A stretch of 64,000 nucleotides of DNA from Oleiphilus messinensis (GCF_002162375.1 NZ_CP021425.1:2353501-2417500); one strand, 5' to 3'. Numbered from the stretch's first letter, positions 55,345 through 64,000 are shown. The notes: generated by a model from the sequence alone, not told the origin. Numbers and translations: made by a program.

Positions 55345-56352
55345 TTATTCGGTTTGGTCAGTTGCCTCCCGCTTCCAGTGTTGAACCGCAACCTGTGATT
55401 TTACAGCTTCAAGCACTTCTATTATCAACTCTCGTAACGGCTCGTCATTGACAGAAATTTGATCCGAGGTTGTTAGCAACGTATCGGTTAATTCTGCGAC
55501 CAATGCTTTATTGTCGGGACTGGAAAGATCCTTCAATATGTTCTCGATCGTGTGAAATACGATATCCGCGATGGCATCATTTAAGGTGCCGGCAATCAGG
55601 GGGCCCAAAACCGGGGTGCTTTGTATGCGGTCTATTTCAGGATTGTTATAAACTGCCTCCGAGACGGTGTGTTCAATATATTTCCGCAAATCAGTATGTT
55701 TATCATCGAGTATCTGGCGGGTTTTGTCTTCAATTGCGTCTGAAATCCATTGGATGAGTAGTTGCTTTCGCGGTATTAGAATATTGTTGATAATCTCGTG
55801 AAACAGAGGGGAACCGTGTTTTATTTCTCGTTGGCTCCCTTGCAAGACATTAATCACAATGCGATCCGACAGCTCCTCGATAATAACGTTGTAGTAAAAT
55901 CGGAAAAAGCGGTAAATCCGGTTGTTGGTAAAATCTACAATCCGGTATTTGTGCAACCGGTAACAAATCGAAAAGACGCGAAGAAACCGAAGAAAGCGGT
56001 AGGGGCCAACGGGTATACAGCCCACTAAGTCGTACCAATGAACAAAGGGATAGAAGTACCAGCGAAAATACTCCTTTTGGTAGATGCTGATTATCCACCG
56101 GATCAAAAACTCGGTCAGAAATATCGAGACAAAAGTCAGGTCAACCAACAGAAAATTGTTATGCACGGGGTGGTAATAAGTGTGGACGATGGGCAGGAAG
56201 CCGATAATCCAGTCGTGAATAATTCCGATACCATAAAGTGTATCAATAAGAATCCACAGTAGATTGATGATCAAGAGACCAAGCATCAGCATATCGATGA
56301 TAAAAAGCGGCAGCTGGTGGCTTGAAAGCAAATTTTCGCGATTAAATTTCAT
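55345..56352 (-). CDS. Voltage-sensor-like membrane protein without an evident pore
   Basis: A 335-residue protein. The first half has four hydrophobic segments, the last of them Arg-rich (PYRFLRFLRVFSICYRLHKYR), like S1-S4 of voltage-gated channels. The second half is soluble and helical with no K+ selectivity filter (TVGYG) and no S5-S6 pair. It could sense membrane potential and signal to a soluble partner. Assignment is by shape only. Confidence 0.55.
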   Translation of the reverse strand: MKFNRENLLSSHQLPLFIIDMLMLGLLIINLLWILIDTLYGIGIIHDWIIGFLPIVHTYYHPVHNNFLLVDLTFVSIFLTEFLIRWIISIYQKEYFRWYFYPFVHWYDLVGCIPVGPYRFLRFLRVFSICYRLHKYRIVDFTNNRIYRFFRFYYNVIIEELSDRIVINVLQGSQREIKHGSPLFHEIINNILIPRKQLLIQWISDAIEDKTRQILDDKHTDLRKYIEHTVSEAVYNNPEIDRIQSTPVLGPLIAGTLNDAIADIVFHTIENILKDLSSPDNKALVAELTDTLLTTSDQISVNDEPLRELIIEVLEAVKSQVAVQHWKREATDQTE

Positions 56353-56783
56353 ATCATTCTACTCAACAGTCCTGAAATGCAAATATGAGGCTGCTTGATT
56401 TGTGTGCAACGGTTTTACAATAAGTGCAGTGCGTCAATTTTTAGTATTCGAATAGGGGTCGTTCAGGTTTCAATCGTATGCAGCATTAACATATAATGTT
56501 GATGTGTCATTTGCTGTCATACTATGTGGAATTGCGCTAGGTTTATGCGGTCTATTCATCAGGGCAATTCCCTTTAATGCTTCATTTGGATACGTCTGGG
56601 TCACGCTGGCGGAAACGGAAAATCGGGTCTTAAGTTAGACTTAAGTTATAGCAAAGCGATGGATTACTCTGGATTGAGCCGTCCAATCGAGTAGCCAGAC
56701 AGCAAATCGAAATAATTACAATGAAACGATCAGTGCCTGTTCGTTTTGTATCAATACACCGACGTTATAGCAAGGCATTATTT
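56353..56783. other. 431-bp intergenic region upstream of the phasin gene
   Basis: It should hold divergent promoters. The direct repeat CTTAAGTTA occurs at 56629-56637 and 56640-56648 (11-bp step). A 44-codon frame at 56504-56638 starting with GTG reads hydrophobic (VILCGIALGLCGLFIRAIPF) but has no ribosome binding site, so I do not call it a gene. Confidence 0.4.
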
Positions 56784-57194
56784 ATGTCAGAAAAGCAAAA
56801 TGAAGAGAATCATGAGCATTCAAATCAGCTGGCGGAAAAGATAAAAGACTCTGCTCGACAAATTTGGCTGGCTGGCTTGGGCGCATATACGAAAGCAGAA
56901 GAAGATGCGGGTAAGATCTTTGATAAGTTAGTCAAAGAAGGTGAAGAAATTGAGAATAAAACCCGCGGTGCAGTGGGTAAGCGAATTCGCGCCGTTGAAG
57001 ACACCGTAGGAGAAGTAAAAGATAAAGCCACCGGAACCTGGGATAAACTGGAAGGTTTATTTGATCAACGAGTATCTGCGGCCTTGAAACGTTTGGGTAT
57101 ACCCAATCACACTGAAATTGAAGACCTGCTGCAGCAGATTGATGATCTTAAACAACGTGTAAATACGTTGGAGAAAGAGAAATCTGATCGATAA
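56784..57194 (+). CDS. Phasin-family protein (polyhydroxyalkanoate granule-associated)
   Basis: A 136-residue protein with KIKDSARQIWLAGLGAYTKAEEDAG, the signature of PhaF/PhaI-type phasins, and a C-terminal leucine-zipper-like coiled coil (IEDLLQQIDDLKQRVNTLEK). It coats polyester storage granules. I chose ATG 56784, since the 21 residues further upstream are basic and unlike the family. No polyester synthase gene is in the window. Confidence 0.88.
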   Translation: MSEKQNEENHEHSNQLAEKIKDSARQIWLAGLGAYTKAEEDAGKIFDKLVKEGEEIENKTRGAVGKRIRAVEDTVGEVKDKATGTWDKLEGLFDQRVSAALKRLGIPNHTEIEDLLQQIDDLKQRVNTLEKEKSDR

Positions 57195-57207
57195 AATCAT
57201 GGCGGCA

Positions 57208-57252
57208 CAGGGGGGAGATTGCAGTTTTCTGCTCTCTGTCCCTGATGTTTTT
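57208..57252 (+). terminator. Probable terminator of the phasin gene
   Basis: CAGGG pairs with CCCTG across a bulged stem (inner GAGA/CTCT-type and GCAG-TTTT-CTGC pairs), followed by a run of five T at 57248-57252. It sits between the convergent phasin and patatin genes. Confidence 0.55.
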
Positions 57253-57287
57253 CGTTACTTTTTTGTTCTTATGCAGATCCATTTCAA

Positions 57288-58415
57288 TTATTCAGTGAAA
57301 AAACGTTCGATTCGGCGAGCTTGTAATTTCGCATCCTGATAGCCGAGTGTAATCAGATCGCGGCAAAAATCCCCTTCAAATAAAATATAACTGGCCAAAC
57401 TGCTCCCTGTGTTCGCATTGTCAGATGACCCGGTCAAGCGCTGGATGTTTTTTGGTAGCGAGTTCTGGTGTTTGTGGGCAATTTCATCGATAGGTTGACT
57501 CGGTGATATTTCAAGTAAGTCGAGTGGTTGCAGGGGAATTCCGCGGGTTTTCCGGTCTTTGTCCGGGATTTCAGTTAGCAGTGAATTGATGAGGTGGGCT
57601 CGATCGATATCGTGTTCGATGGTGTCAATGAACACGCCGTTCAATACATGCTCAAGTACATTCGACAAGGAAGGGTAGTTGAACGTGCTCTGACGCTTGG
57701 GGGTCACCGTCTTATTGGCCGAAACCCCGATAATTAATATTTTCTTTGCCCCAAGATGGATGGCTGGACTCAGGGGAGCCATTTGCCGTATGACGCCATC
57801 TCCGAAATACTCGCGGTGAATCTTGATCGGTGGAAAAACCAGCGGAATGGCCGAAGATGCCAGCAAGTGTTCAATTGTCAGGGTTGTCGAGACCCCCAAG
57901 CGCTGACCGAGGTGCCAACTGTCGATGGAGCCGTCTGACTGAAAAAAGTTTATACTCTGACCGCTACGGTAGCCGCAGGCTGTCACGCAAACCGAACGTA
58001 TATCGCCGTTTTCGATGGCGGTTTTCATCGCGTCGAAGTTAATGTGCTCTTCCAAAAAAGGCCTGAGCGGCGCGTTGTCGAGCAATGATGCAGGGTGGTC
58101 TTCGCTTTCACCCCGCATGAGTGATTTGGTAAAGTGGGCCAGTCGCCGGGTGAGACCCCAGAGATCCGTCCGATAGACTTGTTCCGTTTTGATCTGTGAC
58201 CACAGTGACTCAATACGGCTGATATTGTGTCGAAATATATCGCCACCCGAGGCCAGGCCGATGGCATTGATAGCGCCTGCCGAAGTACCGCATATGATAT
58301 CAAAAGGATAGTGTAGATCTGGACAGATATCCGAAATGGCTTTTAATACGCCGACTTGATAGGCTGCGCGAGCGCCACCGCCAGTTAATATTACTGCTTT
58401 TTGCTGGTCAGTCAT
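57288..58415 (-). CDS. Patatin-like phospholipase
   Basis: A 375-residue patatin. It has the oxyanion loop TGGGARAAYQVGVL, nucleophile Ser45 in GTSAG, and the catalytic Asp206 in a FGDGV motif (DGV instead of the usual DGA/DGG). It hydrolyses phospholipids or other acyl lipids. ATG 58415 is the only good start. It is convergent with the phasin gene. Confidence 0.9.
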   Translation of the reverse strand: MTDQQKAVILTGGGARAAYQVGVLKAISDICPDLHYPFDIICGTSAGAINAIGLASGGDIFRHNISRIESLWSQIKTEQVYRTDLWGLTRRLAHFTKSLMRGESEDHPASLLDNAPLRPFLEEHINFDAMKTAIENGDIRSVCVTACGYRSGQSINFFQSDGSIDSWHLGQRLGVSTTLTIEHLLASSAIPLVFPPIKIHREYFGDGVIRQMAPLSPAIHLGAKKILIIGVSANKTVTPKRQSTFNYPSLSNVLEHVLNGVFIDTIEHDIDRAHLINSLLTEIPDKDRKTRGIPLQPLDLLEISPSQPIDEIAHKHQNSLPKNIQRLTGSSDNANTGSSLASYILFEGDFCRDLITLGYQDAKLQARRIERFFTE

Positions 58416-58589
58416 TATTACTATTCTATAGTTATTGTAACGGTCAATCTGCAGGGAATTAAAGCGTGACCATTATTTGTGCTTGGCAAAGTGCCATATC
58501 ATTTAAAATAGCCTATTCGTGACAAAGTAGCCCGTTAAGAGTGCAAAATAATAGCGTGAAAGGCTTCTTTACGTCCGTTAATCCACTAT

Positions 58590-60017
58590 CATAGGTAGAA
58601 CATTAAGCCACCTCACAGAGCTGTAGACCCAAACTGAATCTACCCGAATTGCAGTCTCTTTTGGGGTGGGCTCTCCCCGCATGATGCCCAAGAAAGATAA
58701 TCAATTTGCGCGCATTGAGTTCAGTTGCCTTCTGGTCAAAGCGCATGATGCCAAGCATCGTATCGCAAAAGGTCATCGTACAGCACATCGCTGTTTTTCG
58801 AGTGGATAGCGCTTTGTCGAGTATACGCTGCGCGCTGTGACACATAAAACGCTTTATGAGTGCCGCCGCAATCGCCGCCCAAATTAACCCGGTTGCTACT
58901 GATTCCTTGCCGGTATCAAAGCACCGCAGATTGGCATAGGATTTCCACTCTTTGAACAACAATTCGATTTGCCAGCGTAACCGGTAAGCCTCACTGACCT
59001 CGTCCAGAGAAAACTGCGTTTGAGGGAGGTTGGTGATCAACCAGGAGAATTTCTTTTCCTGCTTGATCCAGCAAGCGATCAATCTCGCGGTAATCGTGTG
59101 CTTTCCTTTTTTCCAGGAAACAATTAGTTCCGTACGTTGTCGCTTGAGTAATTTGCCTTGAACAGATTTCAGCGGCTTTCCCTGCACGTGCTTCAGCATT
59201 TTGCCATCTTCCCGATGAGCAGATACAACGGTGGGGTTGATGTTGTTCTTGCATCGTGCGACATAAAACCCTCCAGCATCCTGCAGATCTTGAAACCATT
59301 CCAAATCAAAGTAACCCCGGTCAACCAGTAACAGACACCCAGATAGAGTTTGTGGCTCAGGGAGGTAATCCCGCTCGCTGGCTGTGTCGGGCGTCAACGA
59401 GATAGTGCATGGTTGGTCTGCCAAAAGATCCATGGTCACCTGAAGCTCAACTGCGGCAGGACTGACGGTTTTGAAACGGCCAGGAAACGACTTCTTCAAC
59501 GAATCCTTCACGGCAAATGAGCTGCCATCTTGAATCAGGATCTGTTTAAACTGATGAAAAGAGTGGCCTTCCGGGAATGCCAGTGCAGGCTGCAACCAGT
59601 CAGTGAGAAGTGATGACAACACTTCCCGCATGAATTCGGGAAACTCTGGTTTCGAAAACTGGTTGTGAAAGGCACGATAAGTGATGTTGCTGTCAGACCA
59701 CTCACAATATCGACGCTGAATGTCAGCTACACTTTCAATGGTGCTAGACGCCATTATGGCAACCAGGCAAGTCACTAGCTTGAAAGGCGTGATTCGTCTT
59801 TGCCGAACACAGAAATCTGCCTGTTTTGCGATTTCAGTGATCTTTTCTGGATTGAAGGAGTGGGTGAGTTTTTCGAGAAATGTGGTAAATTTACGCTGGT
59901 TCATTCTGCTTTAAGGTCGGTTGATTGTTTGGCGACTAATAATCTACCTTATCGCAGAATAAATCCATAATAATATCATTGGGTTATCCTATATTTGCGC
60001 TTAATGTTCTACCTATG
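58590..60017 (-). mobile_element. Complete IS4-family insertion sequence, 1428 bp
   Basis: The element has 19-bp perfect terminal inverted repeats, CATAGGTAGAACATTAAGC at 58590-58608 and its complement at 59999-60017. It is flanked by a 10-bp target duplication, AATCCACTAT at 58580-58589 and 60018-60027. It holds one transposase gene filling most of its length. Intact ends and duplication show a recent or well-preserved insertion. Confidence 0.95.
58603..59904 (-). CDS. IS4-family DDE transposase
   Basis: A 433-residue transposase. The DDE residues are Asp126 (LIQDGSSF), Asp195 (LLVDRGYF) and Glu314 in YRLRWQIELLFKEWKS, which is the Y(2)R(3)E(6)K signature of IS4. The stop overlaps the left inverted repeat. 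Nothing suggests inactivation, so it may still be functional. Confidence 0.95.
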   Translation of the reverse strand: MNQRKFTTFLEKLTHSFNPEKITEIAKQADFCVRQRRITPFKLVTCLVAIMASSTIESVADIQRRYCEWSDSNITYRAFHNQFSKPEFPEFMREVLSSLLTDWLQPALAFPEGHSFHQFKQILIQDGSSFAVKDSLKKSFPGRFKTVSPAAVELQVTMDLLADQPCTISLTPDTASERDYLPEPQTLSGCLLLVDRGYFDLEWFQDLQDAGGFYVARCKNNINPTVVSAHREDGKMLKHVQGKPLKSVQGKLLKRQRTELIVSWKKGKHTITARLIACWIKQEKKFSWLITNLPQTQFSLDEVSEAYRLRWQIELLFKEWKSYANLRCFDTGKESVATGLIWAAIAAALIKRFMCHSAQRILDKALSTRKTAMCCTMTFCDTMLGIMRFDQKATELNARKLIIFLGHHAGRAHPKRDCNSGRFSLGLQLCEVA

Positions 60018-60020
60018 AAT

Positions 60021-60035
60021 CCACTATAATAGTGG
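60021..60035. promoter_or_regulatory. Palindrome containing a TATAAT box at the IS junction, upstream of gacA
   Basis: CCACTATAATAGTGG is a perfect palindrome and contains TATAAT at 60025-60030. The left half is part of the target duplication, so the element inserted within this site and the right junction rebuilt it. It would be the -10 box of gacA; any -35 box is now displaced by the IS end. Confidence 0.5.
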
Positions 60036-60139
60036 GCTGAGTTCTGAGACCTCAGGGGCCTATGGATGCGGCCTGGTGCAGAACCGGTATTTATTAGAGT
60101 ATCCCAGGGGTTTTTACCCGGGAAGAGAGGATTCTAAGA

Positions 60140-60790
60140 TTGATTAAAGTGTTGATAGTTGACGATCATGATCTGGTGCGCGCCGGCATATCCAGGATGT
60201 TGTCCGATGAATCCGGAATAGATGTCGTTGGGGAAGCGCAGTCTGGTGAAGATGCTATCGAGTTTGTCCGGGAAAATGTGCCCAATATTGTTTTGATGGA
60301 TATTAAAATGCCGGGCATAGGGGGTCTCGAAGCGACCCGCAAAATTAAAAAATTCAATGACGAAATTAAAATTATCGCAGTCACGGCGGTTGCAGACGAT
60401 CCCTATCCTTCGCGGGTAATGCAAGCCGGAGCATCTGCGTTCATCACCAAAGGTGCAGACATTTCCGAAATGATTCGTGCTATCCGTGTGGTGAATTCCG
60501 GGCAACGCTACATAAGTCCCAGTATTGCGCAAAAAATGGCCTTGAAGCCGTTCGAAAAGGAAGCAGAAAAACCGGTATTTGATAAACTGTCGGAACGGGA
60601 AATGCAAATCGTAATGATGATAGTCAACTGTTACAAAGTTCAGGATATTTCTGATAAATTGTGTCTCAGTCCGAAAACAGTGAATAGTTATCGTTATAGA
60701 GTGTTCGAGAAGCTGGGCATTACCAGCGATGTTGAGCTCACCCTGCTGGCAGTGAGGCACGGTTTACTGGATGCAGAAAATATTGATTGA
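60140..60790 (+). CDS. uvrY: Response regulator GacA/UvrY (BarA/GacS partner)
   Basis: A 216-residue NarL/FixJ-type regulator: the phospho-acceptor is Asp54 in VLMDIKMPG, and the C-terminal LuxR-type helix-turn-helix holds LSEREMQIVMMIV and LCLSPKTVNSYRYRVF. It typically controls small RNAs of the Csr/Rsm system. The TTG start has GAAGAGAGGA upstream. It overlaps uvrC by 4 bp, the classical gammaproteobacterial order. Its upstream sequence is interrupted by the IS element. Confidence 0.93.
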   Translation: MIKVLIVDDHDLVRAGISRMLSDESGIDVVGEAQSGEDAIEFVRENVPNIVLMDIKMPGIGGLEATRKIKKFNDEIKIIAVTAVADDPYPSRVMQAGASAFITKGADISEMIRAIRVVNSGQRYISPSIAQKMALKPFEKEAEKPVFDKLSEREMQIVMMIVNCYKVQDISDKLCLSPKTVNSYRYRVFEKLGITSDVELTLLAVRHGLLDAENID

Positions 60791-62646
60791 TACCCGTTTT
60801 GAGTGACTCAAGTTCTACCCAGTTTAACGTCAAATCATTTCTGAAAGGCCTTTCCCAGCGCCCTGGTGTGTATCAGATGTACGACCAGGATGGGGCTATT
60901 CTTTACGTCGGCAAGGCTAAAAATTTAAAAAATCGTGTCTCCAGCTATTTTCGTAACCATGGGTTGGCGCCCAAAACTCAAGCGTTGGTTGCAAAAATCG
61001 CCGATATCCAGATTACGGTCACCAATAGTGAGACCGAGGCTTTACTGCTTGAACAAAACCTTATTAAATCTCTTTCCCCCCCGTATAACATACTATTACG
61101 GGATGATAAATCTTATCCTTATATCTTTATCGACGAAGCTAATCCGTTTCCAGCGCTGACATTCAAGCGGGCGCGAAAAAAGGGGAGGAAAGGCACCTAC
61201 TTCGGGCCGTTTCCCAGTGCGGGCGCGGTTCGGGACAGTTTGAATCTGCTTCAGAAAATTTTCCAGGTGCGCCAGTGCGATGAGAGCTTTTTCCGCAATC
61301 GGGAGCGTCCTTGTCTTCAGTATCAAATCAAGCGCTGCACAGCACCCTGTGTCGGTTTGATATCCGAAGCAGAGTATCGCGAGTCGATCCGTCATGCGGT
61401 TATGTTTCTGCAGGGTAAGAGTCCAAAATTAATAGCGGAAATTCTGGATAAAATGCAGCAGGCGTCTGAGGCGTTGGCGTTTGAACAGGCCGCGATGTAT
61501 CGGGACCAAATCAATCATCTGCGTCATGTTCAGGAGTCTCAGGCGATAGAGGGAGGGCATACTGACGTTGATGTAATTGCAATTGCTGCTCAATCCGGTG
61601 CTGCCTGTATTCAGGTAATCTTTGTTCGCGGTGGGCGGGTATTGGGGAGTAAGAATTATTTCCCCAAGCTGTCCCTTGAGGAGGACCAGGATACGATTCT
61701 GGAATCATTCCTTTCCCAATTCTATATCGGCGGTCGTCTGGTTCGGGATATGCCCCGCGAAATCATTTTGTCGCATTCATTGGATAGTATGGTTTCCCTT
61801 GAGGGGGCGTTGGAGGAAGTAATCGGACGACAGGTACCGATTAGAGGGAGTGTTAGAGGTGATCGACTTAAGTGGTTGAACCTGGCGGTAACCAATGCTG
61901 ATATCGCATTACAGAGTCACCTTGCCAACAAAGAAAACTTGTTTCAGCGTTATCGCAGTTTCACTGAGAGCCTGGGAGTGGGCGATGTGCCGAATCGGAT
62001 TGAGTGCTTTGATATCAGTCATAGCCATGGTGAATCGACAGTGGCCTCCTGTGTCGTCTTTGGTGTGTCCGGAGCATTGAAAAATGATTATCGTCAGTAC
62101 AACATCGAAGATATTACCGCTGGCGACGACTATGCCGCGATGGAACAGGTATTGCAGAAGCGGTATGGCAAACTGCGTAATCAGCCGGAAAAGATGCCGG
62201 ATGTGATTCTAATAGATGGGGGTAAAGGCCAGCTCAATATTGCATTGCAGGTTTTTGAGCAGTTGCAGATTGAGGGGGTGTTACTGCTGGGGGTCGCCAA
62301 AGGGGTGACTCGAAAGCCTGGGCTGGAAGTTATTATCAATGGTGATACGGGAGCAGAGGTTGTGCTTGCCTCCGACTCGCCGGGATTGCACTTGATTCAG
62401 CAGATTCGGGATGAGGCCCACCGCTATGCAATTATGGGTCACCGGCAGCGCAGAGATAAAAAGCGCAGACGCTCTGTTCTGGAGGACATTGAAGGTATCG
62501 GCCCAAAGCGTCGCCGAACTTTGATCCAATACTTTGGCGGGTTGCAGGAAATAAATAAGGCCAGTGTAGAAGAAATTGCTAAAGCACCCGGAATCAGTCA
62601 GAATCTTGCGCGAATAATCTACGACGAGCTCCACAGGGATCAATAA
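60787..62646 (+). CDS. uvrC: UvrABC system protein C
   Basis: A 619-residue excinuclease subunit. It starts with a GIY-YIG nuclease (RPGVYQMYDQDGAILYVGKAKNLKNR), then has the UVR motif (LAFEQAAMYRDQINHL), the RNase H-like nuclease core (ECFDISHSHGESTVASCVVF) and ends with tandem helix-hairpin-helix motifs (LEDIEGIGPKRRRTLI). It cuts DNA on both sides of lesions in nucleotide excision repair. The likely start is TTG at 60787 or TTG at 60799 (SDSSSTQF); both are weak codons, which fits coupled translation with gacA. Confidence 0.97.
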   Translation: MIPVLSDSSSTQFNVKSFLKGLSQRPGVYQMYDQDGAILYVGKAKNLKNRVSSYFRNHGLAPKTQALVAKIADIQITVTNSETEALLLEQNLIKSLSPPYNILLRDDKSYPYIFIDEANPFPALTFKRARKKGRKGTYFGPFPSAGAVRDSLNLLQKIFQVRQCDESFFRNRERPCLQYQIKRCTAPCVGLISEAEYRESIRHAVMFLQGKSPKLIAEILDKMQQASEALAFEQAAMYRDQINHLRHVQESQAIEGGHTDVDVIAIAAQSGAACIQVIFVRGGRVLGSKNYFPKLSLEEDQDTILESFLSQFYIGGRLVRDMPREIILSHSLDSMVSLEGALEEVIGRQVPIRGSVRGDRLKWLNLAVTNADIALQSHLANKENLFQRYRSFTESLGVGDVPNRIECFDISHSHGESTVASCVVFGVSGALKNDYRQYNIEDITAGDDYAAMEQVLQKRYGKLRNQPEKMPDVILIDGGKGQLNIALQVFEQLQIEGVLLLGVAKGVTRKPGLEVIINGDTGAEVVLASDSPGLHLIQQIRDEAHRYAIMGHRQRRDKKRRRSVLEDIEGIGPKRRRTLIQYFGGLQEINKASVEEIAKAPGISQNLARIIYDELHRDQ

Positions 62647-62771
62647 GGCACCGCGTTCCTTTGTTCCTTTAGCCACTACATTACATGTCATCGGGCGTTA
62701 CAATATCGCTACAGGTGAATCTAGGTTCACCTGAGCCCAAGACGAATTCAAATTTAATAGCTGTTTTTACT

Positions 62772-63344
62772 ATGAATTTACCCAATATCCTCACATTTTC
62801 CCGTATTTTAATGATTCCGATTTTTGTACTGGTGTTCTTCATACCTTGGAAATGGAGTTATATTGGTGCTTCAGCACTTTTTGCCTTGGCGGGGGTGACA
62901 GACTGGCTTGATGGTTATCTTGCCCGTCGCTGGAATCAGGCGACTGCCTTTGGAGCCTTTCTGGATCCAGTGGCAGACAAGTTGATGGTAGCGGTTGCGT
63001 TAATGGTCTTAGTGCATGACCATGCTTCCATCTGGGTCACGTTGCCATCCGTCGTCATTGTGGGTCGAGAGATCGTGATTTCGGCATTGAGAGAGTGGAT
63101 GGCAGAGATGGGGAAGCGGGCGAGTGTTGCCGTGTCTTACCTTGGTAAGATTAAAACCGCATGCCAGATGATTTCGATTGTGGTTTTGCTGGCGAATGAG
63201 CCGAAAACAGACTATTCGTATTTTGGGCTCGCATTACTCTATGTTGCCGCGGTGCTGACCTTATGGTCTATGATTATCTATATTCGTGCTGCATGGCCTG
63301 ATTTATCACCATTTCGAGCAAAGAATGATCTATCTGAAAAATAA
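62772..63344 (+). CDS. pgsA: CDP-diacylglycerol-glycerol-3-phosphate 3-phosphatidyltransferase
   Basis: A 190-residue CDP-alcohol phosphatidyltransferase with the signature DWLDGYLARRWNQATAFGAF followed by DPVADK, i.e. DG(x2)AR(x8)G(x3)D(x3)D. It makes phosphatidylglycerol phosphate at the inner membrane. ATG 62772 gives the usual N-terminus MNLPNILTFSRI; an upstream frame start at 62685 is not family-like. Confidence 0.96.
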   Translation: MNLPNILTFSRILMIPIFVLVFFIPWKWSYIGASALFALAGVTDWLDGYLARRWNQATAFGAFLDPVADKLMVAVALMVLVHDHASIWVTLPSVVIVGREIVISALREWMAEMGKRASVAVSYLGKIKTACQMISIVVLLANEPKTDYSYFGLALLYVAAVLTLWSMIIYIRAAWPDLSPFRAKNDLSEK

Positions 63345-63367
63345 GAAAAAAAGTTAAAAATAAACGC

Positions 63368-63398
63368 TTGACTTACAGAAACAAATCAGTAATATAAG
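63368..63398 (+). promoter_or_regulatory. Probable sigma-70 promoter of the tRNA genes
   Basis: TTGACT at 63368-63373 is followed by TAATAT at 63390-63395 (16-bp spacing); TATAAG at 63393-63398 is the alternative -10 box. It stands 158 bases before the tRNA-Gly gene, and the GC-rich CGCCC after it looks like a discriminator of stable RNA promoters. Confidence 0.5.
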
Positions 63399-63555
63399 CG
63401 CCCACAACGACAGAGCACAGCACAAAGCGCTTCTAGTCAGTTTCACCACAAGTAGCGAAACAATAAGCTACTCAGAGTGAAGCGGTTAAGATGAGTCGCA
63501 GTGTGAAGGTCGAAAGATCAAGCAGATGTCGATTGTTCTTCAAGTTTGAAGATTA

Positions 63556-63631
63556 GCGGGAATAGCTCAGTTGGTAGAGCACAACCTTGCCAAGGTTGGG
63601 GTCGCGAGTTCGAATCTCGTTTCCCGCTCCA
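63556..63631 (+). tRNA. glyW: tRNA-Gly (GCC)
   Basis: A 76-nt cloverleaf with acceptor arm GCGGGAA/TTCCCGC, anticodon GCC in CAACC-TTGCCAA-GGTTG, T-arm GTTCGAATC and encoded CCA. In gammaproteobacteria this gene commonly follows pgsA. Confidence 0.97.
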
Positions 63632-63699
63632 ATTTTCTCAAAACGGACGTTACAGTCTAGCGAATTCCAGTTTGGTTGGAGTGATTTCGCACAATAAAA

Positions 63700-63773
63700 G
63701 GCGCGGTGGCAGAGTGGTCATGCAGCGGACTGCAACTCCGTGTACGCCGGTTCGATTCCGACCCGCGCCTCCA
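63700..63773 (+). tRNA. cysT: tRNA-Cys (GCA)
   Basis: A 74-nt cloverleaf with acceptor arm GGCGCGG/CCGCGCC, anticodon GCA in CTGCAAC, T-arm GGTTCGATTCC and encoded CCA. It follows tRNA-Gly by 68 bp, as is common in gammaproteobacteria. The 227 bases after it hold no third tRNA, integrase or repeat that I can see. Confidence 0.96.
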
Positions 63774-64000
63774 TTCTTTTAGATCTATATCAATCATATA
63801 CAAAGCAATCCATCGTGACGCTTTTCAAGTGCGAAAAAAGTGCGAAAATAATCTGAAAATAAATCGTTCCCTCTGGTATCTGGATGGACAATATTGCTCT
63901 CATCCTCGCAAACTTTTCAGCGCGCATTAGCCACGGTTTGGTCGTTTAATCAAGCGATAGCGGTTCCTCAATTATCTCTCATAATATTTAGTTTCAGTCT

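Noticed and set aside
56504-56638. 44-codon GTG frame with a hydrophobic product upstream of the phasin gene
   Set aside because: No ribosome binding site and no stop-free support upstream; could be chance.
58480-58500. TGGCAC word upstream of the patatin gene as a sigma-54 promoter
   Set aside because: GC falls at 11-base, not 10-base, spacing.
63774-64000. Integrated element at the tRNA-Cys 3' end
   Set aside because: No integrase, no repeat of the tRNA end and no coding frame of support in the last 227 bases.

Overview
The window looks like the chromosome of a free-living, probably aquatic gammaproteobacterium. The right end carries the order gacA/uvrY-uvrC-pgsA-tRNA-Gly-tRNA-Cys, which is typical of gammaproteobacteria. 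Most of the rest is an exosortase A (XrtA/EpsH type) PEP-CTERM protein-sorting and exopolysaccharide locus. No species name can be given from the sequence alone. The exosortase gene itself is not in this window and presumably lies to the left.

Region 1 (1-26.6 kb) is the polysaccharide part. It holds the tail of a lyase-like secreted protein, a glycosyltransferase fused to a CapK-like adenylate-forming enzyme, a flippase, the exosortase A-associated O-glycosylation ligase, two membrane-anchored heparinase II/III-like proteins and a TPR protein. It also holds a 1166-residue secreted mosaic protein, a second glycosyltransferase, an acyltransferase, an acyl carrier protein, exosortase hydrolases 2 and 1, a NodB deacetylase and an asparagine-synthase-like amidotransferase. 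Sugar supply comes from UDP-glucose dehydrogenase and RmlB, RmlA and RmlC; RmlD is absent here.

Region 2 (26.6-29.7 kb) is an HPr-rel-A cassette on the minus strand: Tat-signal protein, PqqD-like chaperone, HprK-related kinase and nucleotidyltransferase. It reads as one operon behind a good sigma-54 promoter. Region 3 (29.7-35.9 kb) starts with a repeat-rich intergenic stretch. Two tandem LuxI/FeeM-like exosortase-associated acyltransferases follow, then a tight operon of O-methyltransferase, ThiF/E1-like enzyme and nitroreductase-like protein, which looks like a small-molecule or modified-peptide pathway. Region 4 (36-46 kb) has one PEP-CTERM protein behind its own sigma-54 promoter, an RND/MMPL exporter, the TPR lipoprotein PrsT, a PLP-dependent decarboxylase and an acyl-CoA ligase.

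Region 5 (46-52 kb) has a trypsin-like protease, an HDOD protein and the PrsK/PrsR two-component system. PrsR is a sigma-54 activator. The two sigma-54 promoters in the window each have an upstream element of the form TGTAAA-N6-(C/T)GACA, so PrsR very likely controls both the PEP-CTERM gene and the HPr-rel-A operon. Region 6 (52-58.5 kb) has lipid and housekeeping genes: SDR epimerase, acyltransferase, YiiX-like hydrolase, a voltage-sensor-like membrane protein, phasin and patatin. Region 7 (58.6-64 kb) has a complete IS4-family element with a 10-bp target duplication inserted at the probable gacA promoter, then gacA, uvrC, pgsA and two tRNA genes.
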